Shown: piece after piece, positions 1-11,450 of the stretch
Position numbering within the stretch: position 1 is the first letter of the stretch
Layout of the letters: each line of letters opens with the position of its first letter
NCBI RefSeq assembly: GCF_901000735.1
Contig: NC_081551.1
Location: forward strand, 18,690,545-18,754,544
Origin: Corylus avellana
Taxonomy: Eukaryota; Streptophyta; Magnoliopsida; Fagales; Betulaceae
Direction: 5' to 3'
DNA length: 64,000 nt
Translations under genes and position numbers: made by a program
The notes under the pieces: model-generated
The model's input: only the letters and a program-made list of their open reading frames with translations
Database searches by the model: none
Told to the model about the DNA's origin: nothing

Positions 1-935
1 CTGAGAGAGAATATGAGTTTTTTTATATATATAATTAATTTAACTCATGCAACCGATTTTTGGCTAGTTTTGCTAGCCCCAATATCAGTGCTTTTACTTG
101 TTAAACTTTAGTTAGAAAATTCAATTTTAGCTACCCACGTTCAAAATTCAATTATATCTTTTTTCTACTCCATTTAAGTATTTTTCTTTATTTTTATTTT
201 ACTCATTCATTACAAAACCACTTCTGAGAAGAGAGAGAATGGAAAATAAAAATATTTGTTGTGATTCCAACTTCTTTTTATCCTTTTTTTTTTTTTTTTC
301 CTACCGGACTAACCAAATTAGCTGCCCGGTTGATAATGCTCCGACCCATTTACCTTAACAAACAAAATTTGCTATATGTGAAACCGTGTCCCCAAAAAAA
401 AAAAACAGTCAGCGGAGAGAAACTGAAGCTTCTTGCCTTGCCTCCTGGTCCAGTGGCTCAGGTAAACCAACAGGACTCGTCATTATCAAAACTGGACAAA
501 AGACCTCGCGGGTGACAGTTTTTGTTTGTTTTTAATCTTCAACGCATTGAAATCAGCGCTCTAGGTGAAAGCAAACTGTTTGTTTGTTTTTTTTTTCTTA
601 TCCTCGTCTTTCTGTCCTTTACTCCACTCATCACAATTCACATGCACTCTATTTCTCAAAAATCCAAAAACAAAACAATTGTTTATATATATCACTAGAA
701 AGGAATCCAAGAACCACCCATACAAGCAAATGAAAACAAAAGAGCAATCCTGCAACGTACGTACTACGTAGAGAGGGAAAGAAAAGAGTAAAAGAAAATT
801 AGTTGGCCTTTAGAGGCGTGGCTTGGGTGGACGAGCCATGCCCATTGCCTACCACGCATGCAGAGAAAAAAGTTCCTACTCTTACCCTCTGCTCTGCCTC
901 TGCTGCTGTCTTTTTCTCTGCACGAGCATGATGCA
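1..935. other. Intergenic, 3' flank of the first gene
   Basis: AT-rich DNA with homopolymer runs (T-run near 289-300, A-run near 394-405). Short open frames here are low-complexity and match nothing I know. The right part probably holds the 3' UTR of the minus-strand gene that ends at 936. Confidence 0.5.
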
Positions 936-1736
936 TCACCATGAAGGAGATGTACAAGGAGAGCTTGATGATGATGATGAAGGACCATTGCAACTGTTGG
1001 AATCACTCCCTGAAGTGCCAATTGACCCGGTATTCCTAAGGGAGACGGAGCAAGCCTCGGCTGGAAGCTTCTTCATCGGAGTCAGAGGAGGTGTGGTTGG
1101 GCTTGATGGTTGGGGAACGTCATCGTCGTCTTCGTCGGAAGAAGAACCGCCCGTTTCTAATCGCGAAGGCGACGTGTCCGGCGTTTCGAATGGAGTACTG
1201 TCCCTGTCCACCCCGGTTGCCATAGCATCGTTGTCATAAATGGGATTAGAAATGTACACAAAATGCTCCCCACAACCGCTAGCTTTGTCATTACAAGGAG
1301 TTGGCGGAGCAGAAGCAGAGACAAGTCCAATTTGGCGAGGGCTTGCGTTTGACTCTTGGGTTTGGACGTCAACAATATGATGAAGCTGAGAATGCAGCTT
1401 CTTTGTTTCTCCCTCGTTTTCAATGCTGGAAAATGCAGGGAAGAGTAAGCTTCTTGGAGCGTGAAGAACCCCTTGGGAGTAGAAGCTACTGTGAGGGGGA
1501 GTAGATGATTCGTCTTTGGATTGCGAGGGCTGAGAAGAGGAAGTGTTGGTGGCGGTGGCAGTGGAGATCACAGTGGCGGTGGGGGTGTCGGAGGTGGTGT
1601 TTCTGAGTTGACGCCGGCGGAGTAAGAGAGAACAGTAGAGCTCAGCTAGCAGCACCAAGATTAGGCCTAGCACTATGGCAAGGCTCACCACCATTACCAG
1701 GGTTGCCCCCATAATCACCTTGGATGTCCCCCTCAT
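936..1736 (-). CDS. Single-pass membrane, Ser-rich plant protein of unknown function
   Basis: Intronless frame of 266 residues. I start it at the ATG at 1736. The frame stays open up to 1952, but the extra residues look like translated UTR, including an Arg/Glu stretch from a (CT)9 run just before the ATG. Residues about 9-39 form one strong hydrophobic segment, followed at once by RRRQ, which fits a signal anchor with the rest in the cytosol. After that the protein is low-complexity: Ser/Thr/Pro-rich linkers, an acidic SSSDEDDDD block, a PPLTPMKKLP motif and a poly-Ser C-terminus, so it is probably disordered and may be phosphorylated. No RING, kinase or other catalytic motif is visible. It resembles the small uncharacterised TM proteins common in eudicots. 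I do not recognise a named family, so no function is given. Confidence 0.7.
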   Translation of the reverse strand: MRGTSKVIMGATLVMVVSLAIVLGLILVLLAELYCSLLLRRRQLRNTTSDTPTATVISTATATNTSSSQPSQSKDESSTPPHSSFYSQGVLHAPRSLLFPAFSSIENEGETKKLHSQLHHIVDVQTQESNASPRQIGLVSASAPPTPCNDKASGCGEHFVYISNPIYDNDAMATGVDRDSTPFETPDTSPSRLETGGSSSDEDDDDVPQPSSPTTPPLTPMKKLPAEACSVSLRNTGSIGTSGSDSNSCNGPSSSSSSSPCTSPSW

Positions 1737-1754
1737 CTCTCTCTCTCTCTCTCT
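1737..1754. repeat. (CT)9 microsatellite in the 5' leader
   Basis: A pure CT run (GA on the coding strand) lies directly before the ATG at 1736. GA/CT runs are common in plant 5' UTRs, which supports this start. Confidence 0.8.
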
Positions 1755-2663
1755 TGCTTTGTGGTGGAGTGAGAGTATGGGGGGCAGTAAAAAGAGGGAC
1801 TGTGATATATGGGGGCGGGTGAGAAGCTTTTTGGCGGGAAATAGTTGTTCACCTATGACAAGGAAATTGTAAGCGAATCTAAAAATGGCAATGACCTGGG
1901 GAATGTTGAAAGCTTTGGTTCTGATTTCTGAGCTGCTGGGTTTTTCTGACATTCGAGGTCATATAGGTCATTTTGTATTGGCATTATAGTACTATACATG
2001 CAGACCATCATCACAAATTCACAATCTTTGAGCAAAAATGGAATCAAAGCTAAAAGTTCCACCACACTCAACAAAACATCATAGTCCAACCTTCTTTCCC
2101 TTCGTCTCCAGACAAAATTGAAAATGACCATGAATAATGATTATTTTGAGAAAGAAACAACTAAAATTGTGATTAATTAATTCACATGAAACAAGTCTTC
2201 ATCTTTGGCAGTGGAACTATAGTACTTTTGTTTTTTGTTTTTGGTTCAAAGAACTCCGGTACCATATTAAGCAATCTCATCCAACTTCTATCTAACCGCA
2301 TAGAATCTTCTACCATTTTAAGCTACATGCATTACTACAACTCTTGCAACCAATAGCTCTGGGTACTGCCCCAGAAAAAAAAGAAAAAAAAAAAGCACTC
2401 TGGGCTCCGGGGACTGTATTGAAATTTAGTATATAACCGCTAAGAAGAACAATGCCAGCCCTAGACACACGTAGAGCTATACTCGACTGCAGGTCATGCA
2501 AGTTCAGAGCCAAGCCTATAAGGTGCTCAACCATCAGTAATGGGAGTATCGGCATTCTATTTTTCTTCAAAGACAGCACCAAATCCACCCAGGGAAACAA
2601 ATGTAAGAAGCTTTAGGTTGGTAGCAATCATGCTGACAAAGAAAATTCTGAATGCTCAATCCC
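1755..2663. other. Intergenic: upstream of the membrane-protein gene, 3' flank of the IST1-like gene
   Basis: The left half is the presumed promoter and leader of the minus-strand gene at 936-1736. The right half lies downstream of the IST1-like stop and should hold its 3' UTR. No other coding potential was recognised. Confidence 0.4.
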
Positions 2664-5600
2664 TTACCTTCCTCTCAGGGCTGCAAATCGTTCAGCCAAA
2701 ACATCATAGTCTGGCAGCTTAGGATGCACATGCCGAGCCGGCTGAAAAGAAGCAGCACGAGAAAGCACTTTGGTTGCCTGTGATTGACTTGTATGTTCAT
2801 GGGGTAGAGAAACTGACCGGGGCGGAGGAGGAACCATCTCTGACATCTCATCAGGCCCACCTCTGCTATTCTGTGGGGATTCACCCGCATTAGCCCCCAT
2901 GTGATCTGCATGACGAGTTTTAGATTTTCCTCTCACCATTGCTGGTTCATAGGGTGATGGTTTCTTACTATACTTCATCAACAGTTTATCCAATTTCCTT
3001 TCCTCTTCATCATCCTTGTAGTGTTCATCATCAAATAGAACTTGCAACCCACGTCTTGAGTTATCCCTTTCCTTGCTTCTTGATTTCCTTGTAACAACTC
3101 CTGTTTCTTCAAAATAGCCAGCATCATTGTTATTGTGATGTGATTTTGATCGTCTCCTTCGGGTTGATCTTGGTTTTGGTGTGGAGTTCCCGGTTATATC
3201 ATCTTGATAGAAATGATCTTTCTCTTGACCATGACCATTCACTCTAGCAAGTCCAACAACCTGCCTCTCATAATCAGAGTGGTTCGATCCTATTTGGATC
3301 CTCTCAGAAGTACTACCAACATTGGCTCTCTTGAGTATTGAGGGTTCCACAAGGGCTACATTACTATCAAAACCAGCCGGTGAAGATCCTAAATCGGATC
3401 TAGATTTGCTAGCCTTGGGTTTAACATTAGGCTTAACATAAGGAGGAGGGAGGGCATTCCTGTAGTAGGGCTTCTCCTTATGTATTATATCCTCCTCGAC
3501 CTTCCCCACTAAGTTCGTAATATTATGTTGAATGACAAGATTATTACCAGCCAATGGTTCTTTACAATTGCCCTTCGACTGCAGTCCTGCACAACTAGGA
3601 GCAAATTCAGGCTTTCCATGAAGTAAGGATCCTGCGTAGTCACTTACAGGGGCAGTATTCTCTCTACAAACAGGCAACCTAGATCCATCATCAATGCATT
3701 CCAGACCTTTTCCTCGAGATGAACTGCGAGATCTAGCTGACTTTGGAGTGGCATCTCCCTTCCAATTCCATGCATCGTGCTTGTCATCAGCAAATTCTTG
3801 CCTTCCTTGGGATGAAATGTCATGACCATCCTTTTTCGAGACAGTTCCTTCTCTGCCATTGCGTGCCTTGTATCCCTTGTCAGAGAATTCATGTCTAGAC
3901 CGATTGTCCAGTTCTCTTTTTGATACAGTACCCTCCTGGCCATTGTACAATCTATGCCCATCATTAGTAAGTTCAAGTCTTTCTTTAAGTGAAACATCAG
4001 GCTTCTCTCCTCTTGGGATGGTTCCCATACCACTCGATGATTTATTTTTATCACCAGTAACATTGAAAGACCCATAAATTTTGGGTTGCTCCTGCAGTAA
4101 AGCACAGAAAGTGCAGGTAAACTCAAACATGTTGAAGATATTTTAAGGAGGATACCAGTATGAATGTGAAGAAAAATCTTTAAAACTTCTTTTATAAATT
4201 ATTTGAGAAAAGAAAAAGGTAAAGAGGATGCCATTAAGTGAAACAAGTCCAGAAATCTTAAGAATCCCAGGATCTGCTCTCTATTTCTATCTGCCAGATA
4301 TATCCATAGAATGATAAAATACAGAAAGGCATACCTGTGCATATGTGGAGGGCTTAGACATTCTCATTTCAAAAGCCCTGGAGTCCCACATTATTGAAAA
4401 CTCTAGTGCTATGTCTTGCATTAACTGAACTTTCCTCTCCAGTGTAGATGTCTTTGAAGCTAAATTCTCAACAAACTATTAATGAGCAATTCAGTTGATT
4501 AGACTAGAACAGCTATGAACTTATAATTATATTATTAAGAGTAAGTTCATAAGGCATTACCTTCTGATTCACAGATAATTCCAGGGAATTCTCATATCGC
4601 TCTTGAAATATTTGCCTAAGATCACGTAATTCCGGCAAATCTGAAAACCTCGCAGCAGCAAACATCAGGGATGACACAGCCGCCCTACAATCCTCGGGGC
4701 ATTCCCTGTAAAGAAATTGGTCAAGCAAAAGAAATGTTGAACAAAGCATATTTGAGAGAAAAGAATAGTCAAGCCAGAGCAATTCTGAAGTAGTATCAAG
4801 ACATGATTGCCTAAGTTCAAATTTAGAAAAGTGTAACTCCATTTCATGTTGGCCCTACACCAAGCTTTCAAACTAGGAGTGCAGAACTCATATCATAACA
4901 TGAACATCTCGTCGAACAGAACCCACCAGAAATTTATCGACGCCAACTTCATTATGAGCAGATACGTCCAGACAATCTGATTGGTTGACTTTCTCATTAT
5001 ATTACCTTAAAGGAATTTTTTTCTCTAAAATACACACACTGAATTAAATGGCTCAGTATCATGTGATAGTCAATCTTTCATCGCACAGATATTTGATGCA
5101 GGACCAATTAGCATAGTGACGTTTGCAAGCAAAAGTACAATACGGTCTGGCGCGTATATATGGTATTAACATATATCTACTAACCAAATCATAAGTTTAC
5201 ATCAGGTGATATTCCCAGCATGATCAATCAATACCAAGTACCTCAATTAGATTTCTTTAACAGCAAAGAATAAATAAATAAGATAGAACAAGTATACCCC
5301 ACAATTACATATTTTAGCTTAAGAAAAAATGAAAATTGAAACAGGCATGTAAAAATTTAATATCCAACAAACAGGAAGCTGTCTAGAAGGATGCAGCCAT
5401 ATCTGCATTCATCCTCACTATTTCATATTCTAACTCCAACAAAAATATATACACTAGATTTTATCTAATCCATAAGCCTCAATCTAATAGTACATAATGA
5501 ATATCTGATTTGAATGGCATTAGATGTCACCCATGCTGTCCAATATTTACATGTAAGTTGATAGTACATAATCGTATAATACGCGCAGAAAAGATGAGCT

Positions 5601-7932
5601 CCATGAATTGAACAGTTACAAATTAATACTACAGAGAATGTATGCAGACATGATGAGCCATAGATGACCGCATAATAGTTAAATCCAATGGTACAAGCCT
5701 ATCAAAAAAAAAAAAAGGTTAATTCCAATGGTACAAGAATGGCATATATTGTCCAGCCAGTATGGCGGACTGAAGATAAAGAGGCTATGACTTTAGAGCA
5801 GGATGAGCCAACTTATGGTCATTGTATCATCTTATCTGGTGTTTTCTTCCCTTGGATATTTAATATTTTTATTCACATATGCCTGATACCCAACTATACA
5901 AATATACATTTAAACAAAGAATTTTTTATAGCTAGCTTACAATATTAGCTTTTCTTGGAATTTTGGATGAGATTTAAAGGCCAGCAAACAGTTCTGATGT
6001 GACTATAACAATAAAGCAACACATACCTCTGTTTTTGCATCATTGAAAGATGGTTCAATACGAAATCACATGAATGCTCAACGAAATCATAACATGAAGA
6101 AAGTGTCAATTCGACTAGAAGTCCATCAGCCTGTTTCACCACCTCACAAGAAACAATATCACTTCTTTCAGTAAAAGGTACATTAAACCCAAATCATCAA
6201 CAGTTTCAATAATGGAGCAGTCACACAATCTAGAAGTGGTATCAGGTCCCAGTCATCCCACAAAAAACAAAAATAAAGAAAAATAAAACCAACATTTGAA
6301 GGCAACAGGAAACATAATATTTCCAGCATGTGTGATGTCAAACAATCACCATTTCCTACCATTGCATTACAGATCCAAATTAAGGGGTACAGGATTTTAT
6401 CTAATTCAATCAAACTATTTCCTCTGGAAAATTCAAGCAATGAGTTTAACCAAGCGGCAAGAGATGCTTGGATTTCTCAATGGAGATTTTCCGATGCCTA
6501 AAAGATATATTTTTGACTCAAATGCTGAAGGTGCAGGAGACAAATTGCTTTCTGAGAATCCAGACTATAACACCTTTGGAAATGATCAAATTGCTTGCTT
6601 TACAGCAGGGTTATGGGCACTCTATCCAAAGACATACTTGAACCAGTTTTGGGACTTGGCACTTCAATGGAAACATGAAATGCACTTATTGAATGTTTTG
6701 CTCATGGTCTACAAGAGCTGGCTTATATCTTATTCAACCCTAACAAGTTCACTCAAAAAATGGTAAATCTATGTCAAGTATCTTAAAATTTCCAAAGAAA
6801 TCTCTGACGGCGTTTCTGCAATTGGTCAATCCATGCGAGACCAAAAAAAAGGTAGTAGCTCTTTTGAAAGGGGCTAGGCTCAGGCTTTGAGTCCTTTGTG
6901 CAATTATTTCTTATGAGAAATTATATGGTAAGGCTCCTGAATATTTTCATTTAAAAGTATTTGGTTGCACATGCTTTGTCCTTCGACCTCATGCTGAACG
7001 TTCTAAGTTGTCTGCACGCTCAGCTATGTGTGTGTTTCTTGGTTATGGTGAGGGACAAAAGGGATATTGATGTTATGATCCTCATACACAAAAGCTCAGG
7101 CTACGATGCTTAAACCTCCAATTCCATCGTATGCAGAGATAATACCATTGTTTCAAAGTCATGAAAATTATGAAAAGATTTCATAATCCTACTGTTCACA
7201 GAGAAGCTAATCCTCATTTGGCTCTTGAAAGCCACCGTTCTCCTTGCATTTTGACTTATCCTCAATAAGAAGCAAAGAGAACACACTCAGTTTCAACCTC
7301 CAAATACGTTAACGTTATGTTTGCCAAACTACCAAAAACAAAATCAAATAAATAGAACATAGTTTAAGCCTAAAGATTCTTCTTTTTCAATTTTTTTCCG
7401 ATACATGATTTTATGATCTAAACAATTTGCAACGCAGGCGCCCTTTTTCGTTTTCTGTTGTTTCTTTTGTTATAATGAAGCTCAAAATTCAGCATATCGA
7501 TTTCTTATACTCTGCCTCAACTTTTCTCAGCAGCCAAACAAGTGACAGCGAATAAGATTCCAACAACAAAAAAAACAAACACTCAACTCAAAGATCTAAC
7601 CGGCTAAACGCAACGAAACCGAACGAAAAATCCAAAAAATACAAAGATGGTTAGATTACCCTTCCATATGCATTGATATCGAGCCCATTGGCAAGCAAAT
7701 CAGCGATATCTTTCTTCAAGTACTTCTCAGTCGCCTTTCTCTTCCTCCGAATCACATCGATCCGAGTCTTGGTCGTTTTAATCAATGACTTACTACAGCC
7801 ACACACAAAAAAAAAAAAAAAAAAAAAAAAACATTAACACTCAAAATCAAAACACAGAATCCATATACATTCATATAGATAGAGGGAAAACCATTTGGAA
7901 GCAAAGCCTCGGCTGAGAAGTCCGTCCAACAT
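2664..7932 (-). CDS. IST1-like protein (ESCRT-III regulator of Vps4), six exons
   Basis: IST1-family proteins bind ESCRT-III and the ATPase Vps4/SKD1 and tune multivesicular-body sorting at endosomes. Minus-strand exons: 7892-7932 (ATG at 7932), 7660-7792, 6027-6130, 4561-4705, 4335-4475 and 2664-4091. All introns are GT-AG, and the joined frame is 663 codons plus TAA. Residues 1 to about 188 are the helical IST1 domain: an MLDGLLSRGF start, a basic RRKRKATEKYLKKD helix, and EL..SC.D.VEHSCD and MQKQRECPED..AAVSSL.FAAARF.DLPEL motifs, as in plant ISTL proteins. The long last exon is hydrophilic. It has four tandem repeats of about 31 residues, a KLDKLLMKYSKKPS patch, a basic RRRRSKS stretch and a conserved-looking PDYDVLAERFAALRGR end. 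The stop overlaps a possible GTAAGG donor, so a short extra 3' exon cannot be excluded. Intron 2 (1.5 kb) contains an antisense Copia fragment. Confidence 0.9.
3611..3977 (-). repeat. Four tandem ~31-residue repeats within the IST1-like protein
   Basis: Residues about 227-348 hold four diverged units. They begin with LEL (227), HEF (255), QEF (286) and GLE (317), and a fifth partial PEF starts at 349, giving spacings of 28, 31, 31 and 32. Units share a Glu-aromatic/Leu start, an Asp-rich turn, then Asn...Thr-x-Ser-Lys and a Ser-x-Gly-Arg/Lys end. EGTVSK occurs exactly in the first two. They follow the IST1 domain directly in a region that looks disordered. Confidence 0.7.
6380..7110 (+). mobile_element. 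Degenerate Ty1/Copia retrotransposon fragment in an IST1-like intron
   Basis: It lies antisense to the host gene inside intron 2 (6131-7659). The frame around 6400-6540 reads like a Copia gag N-terminus (NYFLWKIQ, then LGFLNGDFPMPK). From 6912 to about 7100 another frame gives the integrase C-terminal signature (LYGKAPEYFHLKVFGC and CVFLGYGEGQKGY) with an in-frame TGA. The zinc knuckle, protease, most of integrase and reverse transcriptase are missing, so the copy is internally deleted and dead. I saw no LTRs or target-site duplication. Confidence 0.75.
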
Positions 7933-8356
7933 TGTCGATCCCAAGTCAGTGAACGAGTTGACTCAGAGCAACATAGGCCAAAAACAAAGTCAGTGAACGA
8001 TTAGACTCAGTGTCAGATCCTACAAACCAAATGCCCGCATCAAGCAACAACACACAGCTCAAAATTTCAAAAGGCGTCAGACACTTTTCAAAACTCTGCT
8101 CTCTCCCTCTGAAGTCTGAGTGGTGGACGCTTGTTTGTTACTTTCCCTTTTTTGTTTTCGACGGATCGATGAACGTTAAGGGGTATTTTGGGGTTTGAGA
8201 TGTCTGGGGGGCCGTGGCCGCACGATGCGAAGACATTTTTTTTCTTTCTGGGATGAGTCATCAGTCAAGTGGTGGATGGTAGGTCAGGGTGGGTGAGGAG
8301 CATTGGAGTTGATGGAATCTACTGAGCTGGACCGCATATGACGATTACCATCAAGT
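7933..8356. other. Upstream region of the IST1-like gene
   Basis: Presumed 5' UTR and promoter of the minus-strand IST1-like gene. A 62-codon plus-strand frame at 8010-8198 has no recognisable motif. No element identified. Confidence 0.4.
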
Positions 8357-9330
8357 ACAGCTTATTTATTTATAGATCGGTTGTATTGCTTTTGGCTTAG
8401 ACAAACATTTAGCATTAGCGCCCACAGGCTCAGAGCCGTTGTGTCAGTGTGATATAGCAAAGATATATAACGGCCGTTACAACGGTATCAAACTATCAAT
8501 CAGGCATTATTATAAGAAGTGCATGTCTAGTATTTTTCAATTTTTTTTTGTTCTGTAACCACAAAATATTAAGGACCAATGGAGTATGAATCCAAGACAT
8601 GGTGGCTTAGGTGGAGGGTTTCAACCACTATGTTTTTCCCCATTTTTTTTAAATACTCTTGTAACTTGTAACCCCTTAAAAATTAAACTTTTACCCCCTA
8701 CCTCAATTTTTATTTATTTATTTTTTAATTTTACCCTCTTTCCCAAGGTTCAAATGTTAGCTTCAACCCTTCTAACCGTTAAATTACCAATTTCTGCAGT
8801 AATTTAATATAGTATCAGAATTAAGGGTCTCGGAATTGAACATTGACTCCGTCAATTCACCTCCATTTAAATTAAATATTCAATGTGTTAGGCATCACCT
8901 ATTAAAAAAGAGTTTAAACCCATACATGAGGACAAGTGTTAAAGTATTGATTAAGTGATTAAATTTACATATGTCTATAAGCTTAAACTTATAAGAAAAA
9001 TTGTAATTTAACACTAACGGCATAACTTATTGGGCCGCTATCACCAATTTCACAGTTTAACTAGCAACTTTTCCCTGTACATGTTTTCATTGTTAAATCT
9101 TCCACTTGATGGTGGAAAAAATCTTTCTTGGTAGACTTTTGTGGCCTTTGTTGATAGGCCTTGTAATTTTTTTTTTTTTTTTTTTTTTTTTTCAGTTGTA
9201 TCTGTTTTCTGTTTCTGTTGTTGTATTGGTTCCACACTCATCATTTTGAAAAAAGAAAAGAAATGGACCAAATGGACAATGGCAGCAAGTCAGTGACCAA
9301 CTAGAGAAAATGACCAATCAACTAATTAAG
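8357..9330. repeat. Direct repeat copy 1 (~0.97 kb), ending at the N gap
   Basis: Starting near TTTATAGATCGGTTGT, the sequence matches 9552-10522 along its full length, with scattered SNPs and short indels: GACACA is missing here, and a T-rich tract at about 8703-8725 differs. It ends at the last base before the N run. It carries a TRIM-like remnant and no gene. Duplicated contig end or old local duplication: see findings. Confidence 0.9.
8800..9013 (+). mobile_element. TRIM-like miniature LTR element remnant
   Basis: A degenerate initiator-tRNA-Met primer binding site (AGTATCAGA, about 8811) is followed by about 115 noncoding bases. A 77-bp TG...CA LTR-like segment follows at 8937-9013 (TGTTAAAGTATTG ... 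TAATTTAACA). The internal part matches 53914-54028 closely, including GGATTGAACATTGACTCC-like and CACCTATTAAAAAAGAGTTT stretches. The left LTR is degraded. Confidence 0.6.
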
Positions 9331-9430
9331 NNNNNNNNNNNNNNNNNNNNNNNNNNNNNNNNNNNNNNNNNNNNNNNNNNNNNNNNNNNNNNNNNNNNNN
9401 NNNNNNNNNNNNNNNNNNNNNNNNNNNNNN
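9331..9430. other. Assembly gap, 100 N
   Basis: Exactly 100 undetermined bases, the usual placeholder for a gap of unknown size. The same repeat lies on both sides. Confidence 1.
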
Positions 9431-9515
9431 ATTTTGTTCTTTGTTTTGGTGTTTTGTTCTCATTTTAAGTTTTTGCATTTTTCTTAAAATGCTGATGTGT
9501 CATGTGGTGATTGGT

Positions 9516-9541
9516 GGGCAGAAAACCCATGTTTTCTGCCC
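9516..9541. repeat. Perfect 11-bp hairpin
   Basis: GGGCAGAAAAC, a four-base CCAT loop, then GTTTTCTGCCC. It lies in the 120 bp after the N gap that has no counterpart before the gap. It may be the end of a small transposon present on only one haplotype. Confidence 0.7.
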
Positions 9542-9551
9542 CAACCGTATA

Positions 9552-10522
9552 GCAGCAGCTCTCTTTATTTATAGATCGGTTGTGTTGCTTTTGGCTTAGA
9601 CAAACATTTAGCATTAGCGCCCACAGGCTCACAGCCGTTGTGTCAGTGACACAGTGTGATATGGCAAAGATATATAACGGCCGTTACAACGGTATCAAAC
9701 TATCAATCAGGCATTATTATAAGAAGTGCATGTCTAGTATTTTTCAATTTTTTTTTGTTCTGTAACCACAAAATATTAAGGACCAATGGAGTATGAATCC
9801 AAGACATGGTGGCTTAGGTGGAGGGTTTCAACCACTATGTTTTTCCCCATTTTTTTTTAAATACTCTTGTAAGTTGTAACCCCTTAAAAATTAAACTTTT
9901 ACCCCCTACCTCCAAATTCTTAATTTTACCCTCTTTCCCAAGGTTCAAATGCTAGCTTCAACCTTTCTAACCGTTAAATTACCAATTTTTGCAGTAATTT
10001 AATATAGTATCAGAACTAAGGGTCCTGAAATTGAACATTGACTCTGTTAATTCACCACCATTTAAATTAAATATTCAATGTGTTAGGCATCACTTATTAA
10101 GAAGGAGTTTAAACTCATACATGAGGGCAAGTGTTAAAGTATTGATTAAGTGATTAAATTTACATATGTCTATAAGCTTAAACTTATAAGAAAAATTGTA
10201 ATTTAACTCTAACGGCATAACTTATTGGGCCGCTATCACCAATTTCACAGTTTAACTAGCAACTTTTCCGCGTACATGTTTTCATTGTTAAATCTTCCAC
10301 TTGATGGTGGAAAAAATCCTTCTTGGTAGACTTTTGTGGCCTTTGTTGATAGGCCTTGTAATTTTTATTTTTTATTTTTTTTTTCAGTTGTATCTGTTTT
10401 CTGTTTCTGTTGTTGTATTGGTTCCACACTCATCATTTTGAAAAAAGAAAAGAAATGGACCAAATGGACAATGGCAGCAAGTCAGTGACCAACTAGAGAA
10501 AATGACCAATCAACTAATTAAG
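9552..10522. repeat. Direct repeat copy 2 (~0.97 kb)
   Basis: Matches 8357-9330. Unlike copy 1 it continues past the shared end (ATCAACTAATTAAG) into unique sequence at 10523, so it is the copy joined to the downstream locus. Confidence 0.9.
10005..10209 (+). mobile_element. TRIM-like element remnant, second copy
   Basis: The counterpart of the remnant at 8800-9013 inside repeat copy 2. It has the same degenerate primer binding site (AGTATCAGA), the same internal segment and the same 3' LTR-like segment from 10132, whose end is mutated (AACTCT for AACACT). Confidence 0.55.
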
Positions 10523-10948
10523 TATTTTATCATTTTTTTTTTCCAGTAGTTATTATTTGCCAAAAAAAAAGAACTTATTTGTTAGTACAGAATTTGGTGA
10601 CAATGAGCTGACAAATTACAGAAAATAATAGAAAGTAGTGGGGAAAAAAGGTTCAGTCTTCCAATTATTGAAGGCTTGAATTGAAGGTTTGTTGTGAGAT
10701 TATAATCTTAATTTTTATTAAGGACTTCCATTTTCTTCATTTTTTTAATTAGCTGGCCCGCAAGCCAAGGGAAACAATAACATATAATTTAAGATTAGCA
10801 ACTTTCCTGTCTAGCCAGACAACAAATAGGTAATGGATAGCAGATGATTGTTTGGTTTATAATTAAACAATTTAATCTAAAAAATTAGAAACATAAAATA
10901 ATGTAAATCCATTTCCATGTCAGCACAGGAATTGGCAGCATGACTACA

Positions 10949-11106
10949 TTGAGTAGTGATTTTTGGCATACCGGCGTGCTTGAACAGTAAGCACGCCGAT
11001 GTTAAAATATATATATTTTTTAACTGTTCAAATAATATTTTATAATATTTTAACACCGGCGTGCTTACTGTTCAAGCACGCCGGTGTGCCAAAAATAACT
11101 ACCCAA
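10949..11106. mobile_element. 158-bp MITE with nested palindromes
   Basis: Near-perfect terminal inverted repeats of about 60 bp start TTGAGTAGTGATTTTTGGCA on the left and, read inward from the right, TTGGGTAGTTATTTTTGGCA. They differ at only a few positions and flank a short AT-rich spacer. Each arm contains its own hairpin, GGCGTGCTT-(7 nt)-AAGCACGCC. No clear target-site duplication and no coding capacity. Confidence 0.8.
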
Positions 11107-11450
11107 CTGCGTTTGTCCAACTAATTATCTAAACCTTATCCTTTGTCAGTAAGAAGATTAATTAAAAATTATAATCACATCAAGATAACATAAACGATAC
11201 GTTATGGTGATGGAATCTTTGATTAAGCACTTGCTTCCCAATAGGTTGAAAAAGAACCCGTGACGCATTGTATAAAAGATTATGTTAATATTAGTTATCA
11301 AATTTGTAATTTTTTATTCAAATTTTCTTTGTTTTCGAGCCTTGATATGCTTGTTAAATGGGTTTTTTTTGTTTTTCGGAATTTAATATTTTATGTTGTT
11401 GGTTTATATTTTTGTTTTGAAATGAAATCGCATCGATGGGTGTTTGGTGG

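Noticed and set aside
823..1239. 138-codon plus-strand frame
   Set aside because: Lies opposite the membrane-protein gene and is the reverse shadow of its acidic and Ser-rich codons.
1737..1952. N-terminal extension of the first gene to an ATG at 1952
   Set aside because: The extra 72 codons include a translated (CT)n leader and look non-conserved. The ATG at 1736 directly precedes the membrane segment.
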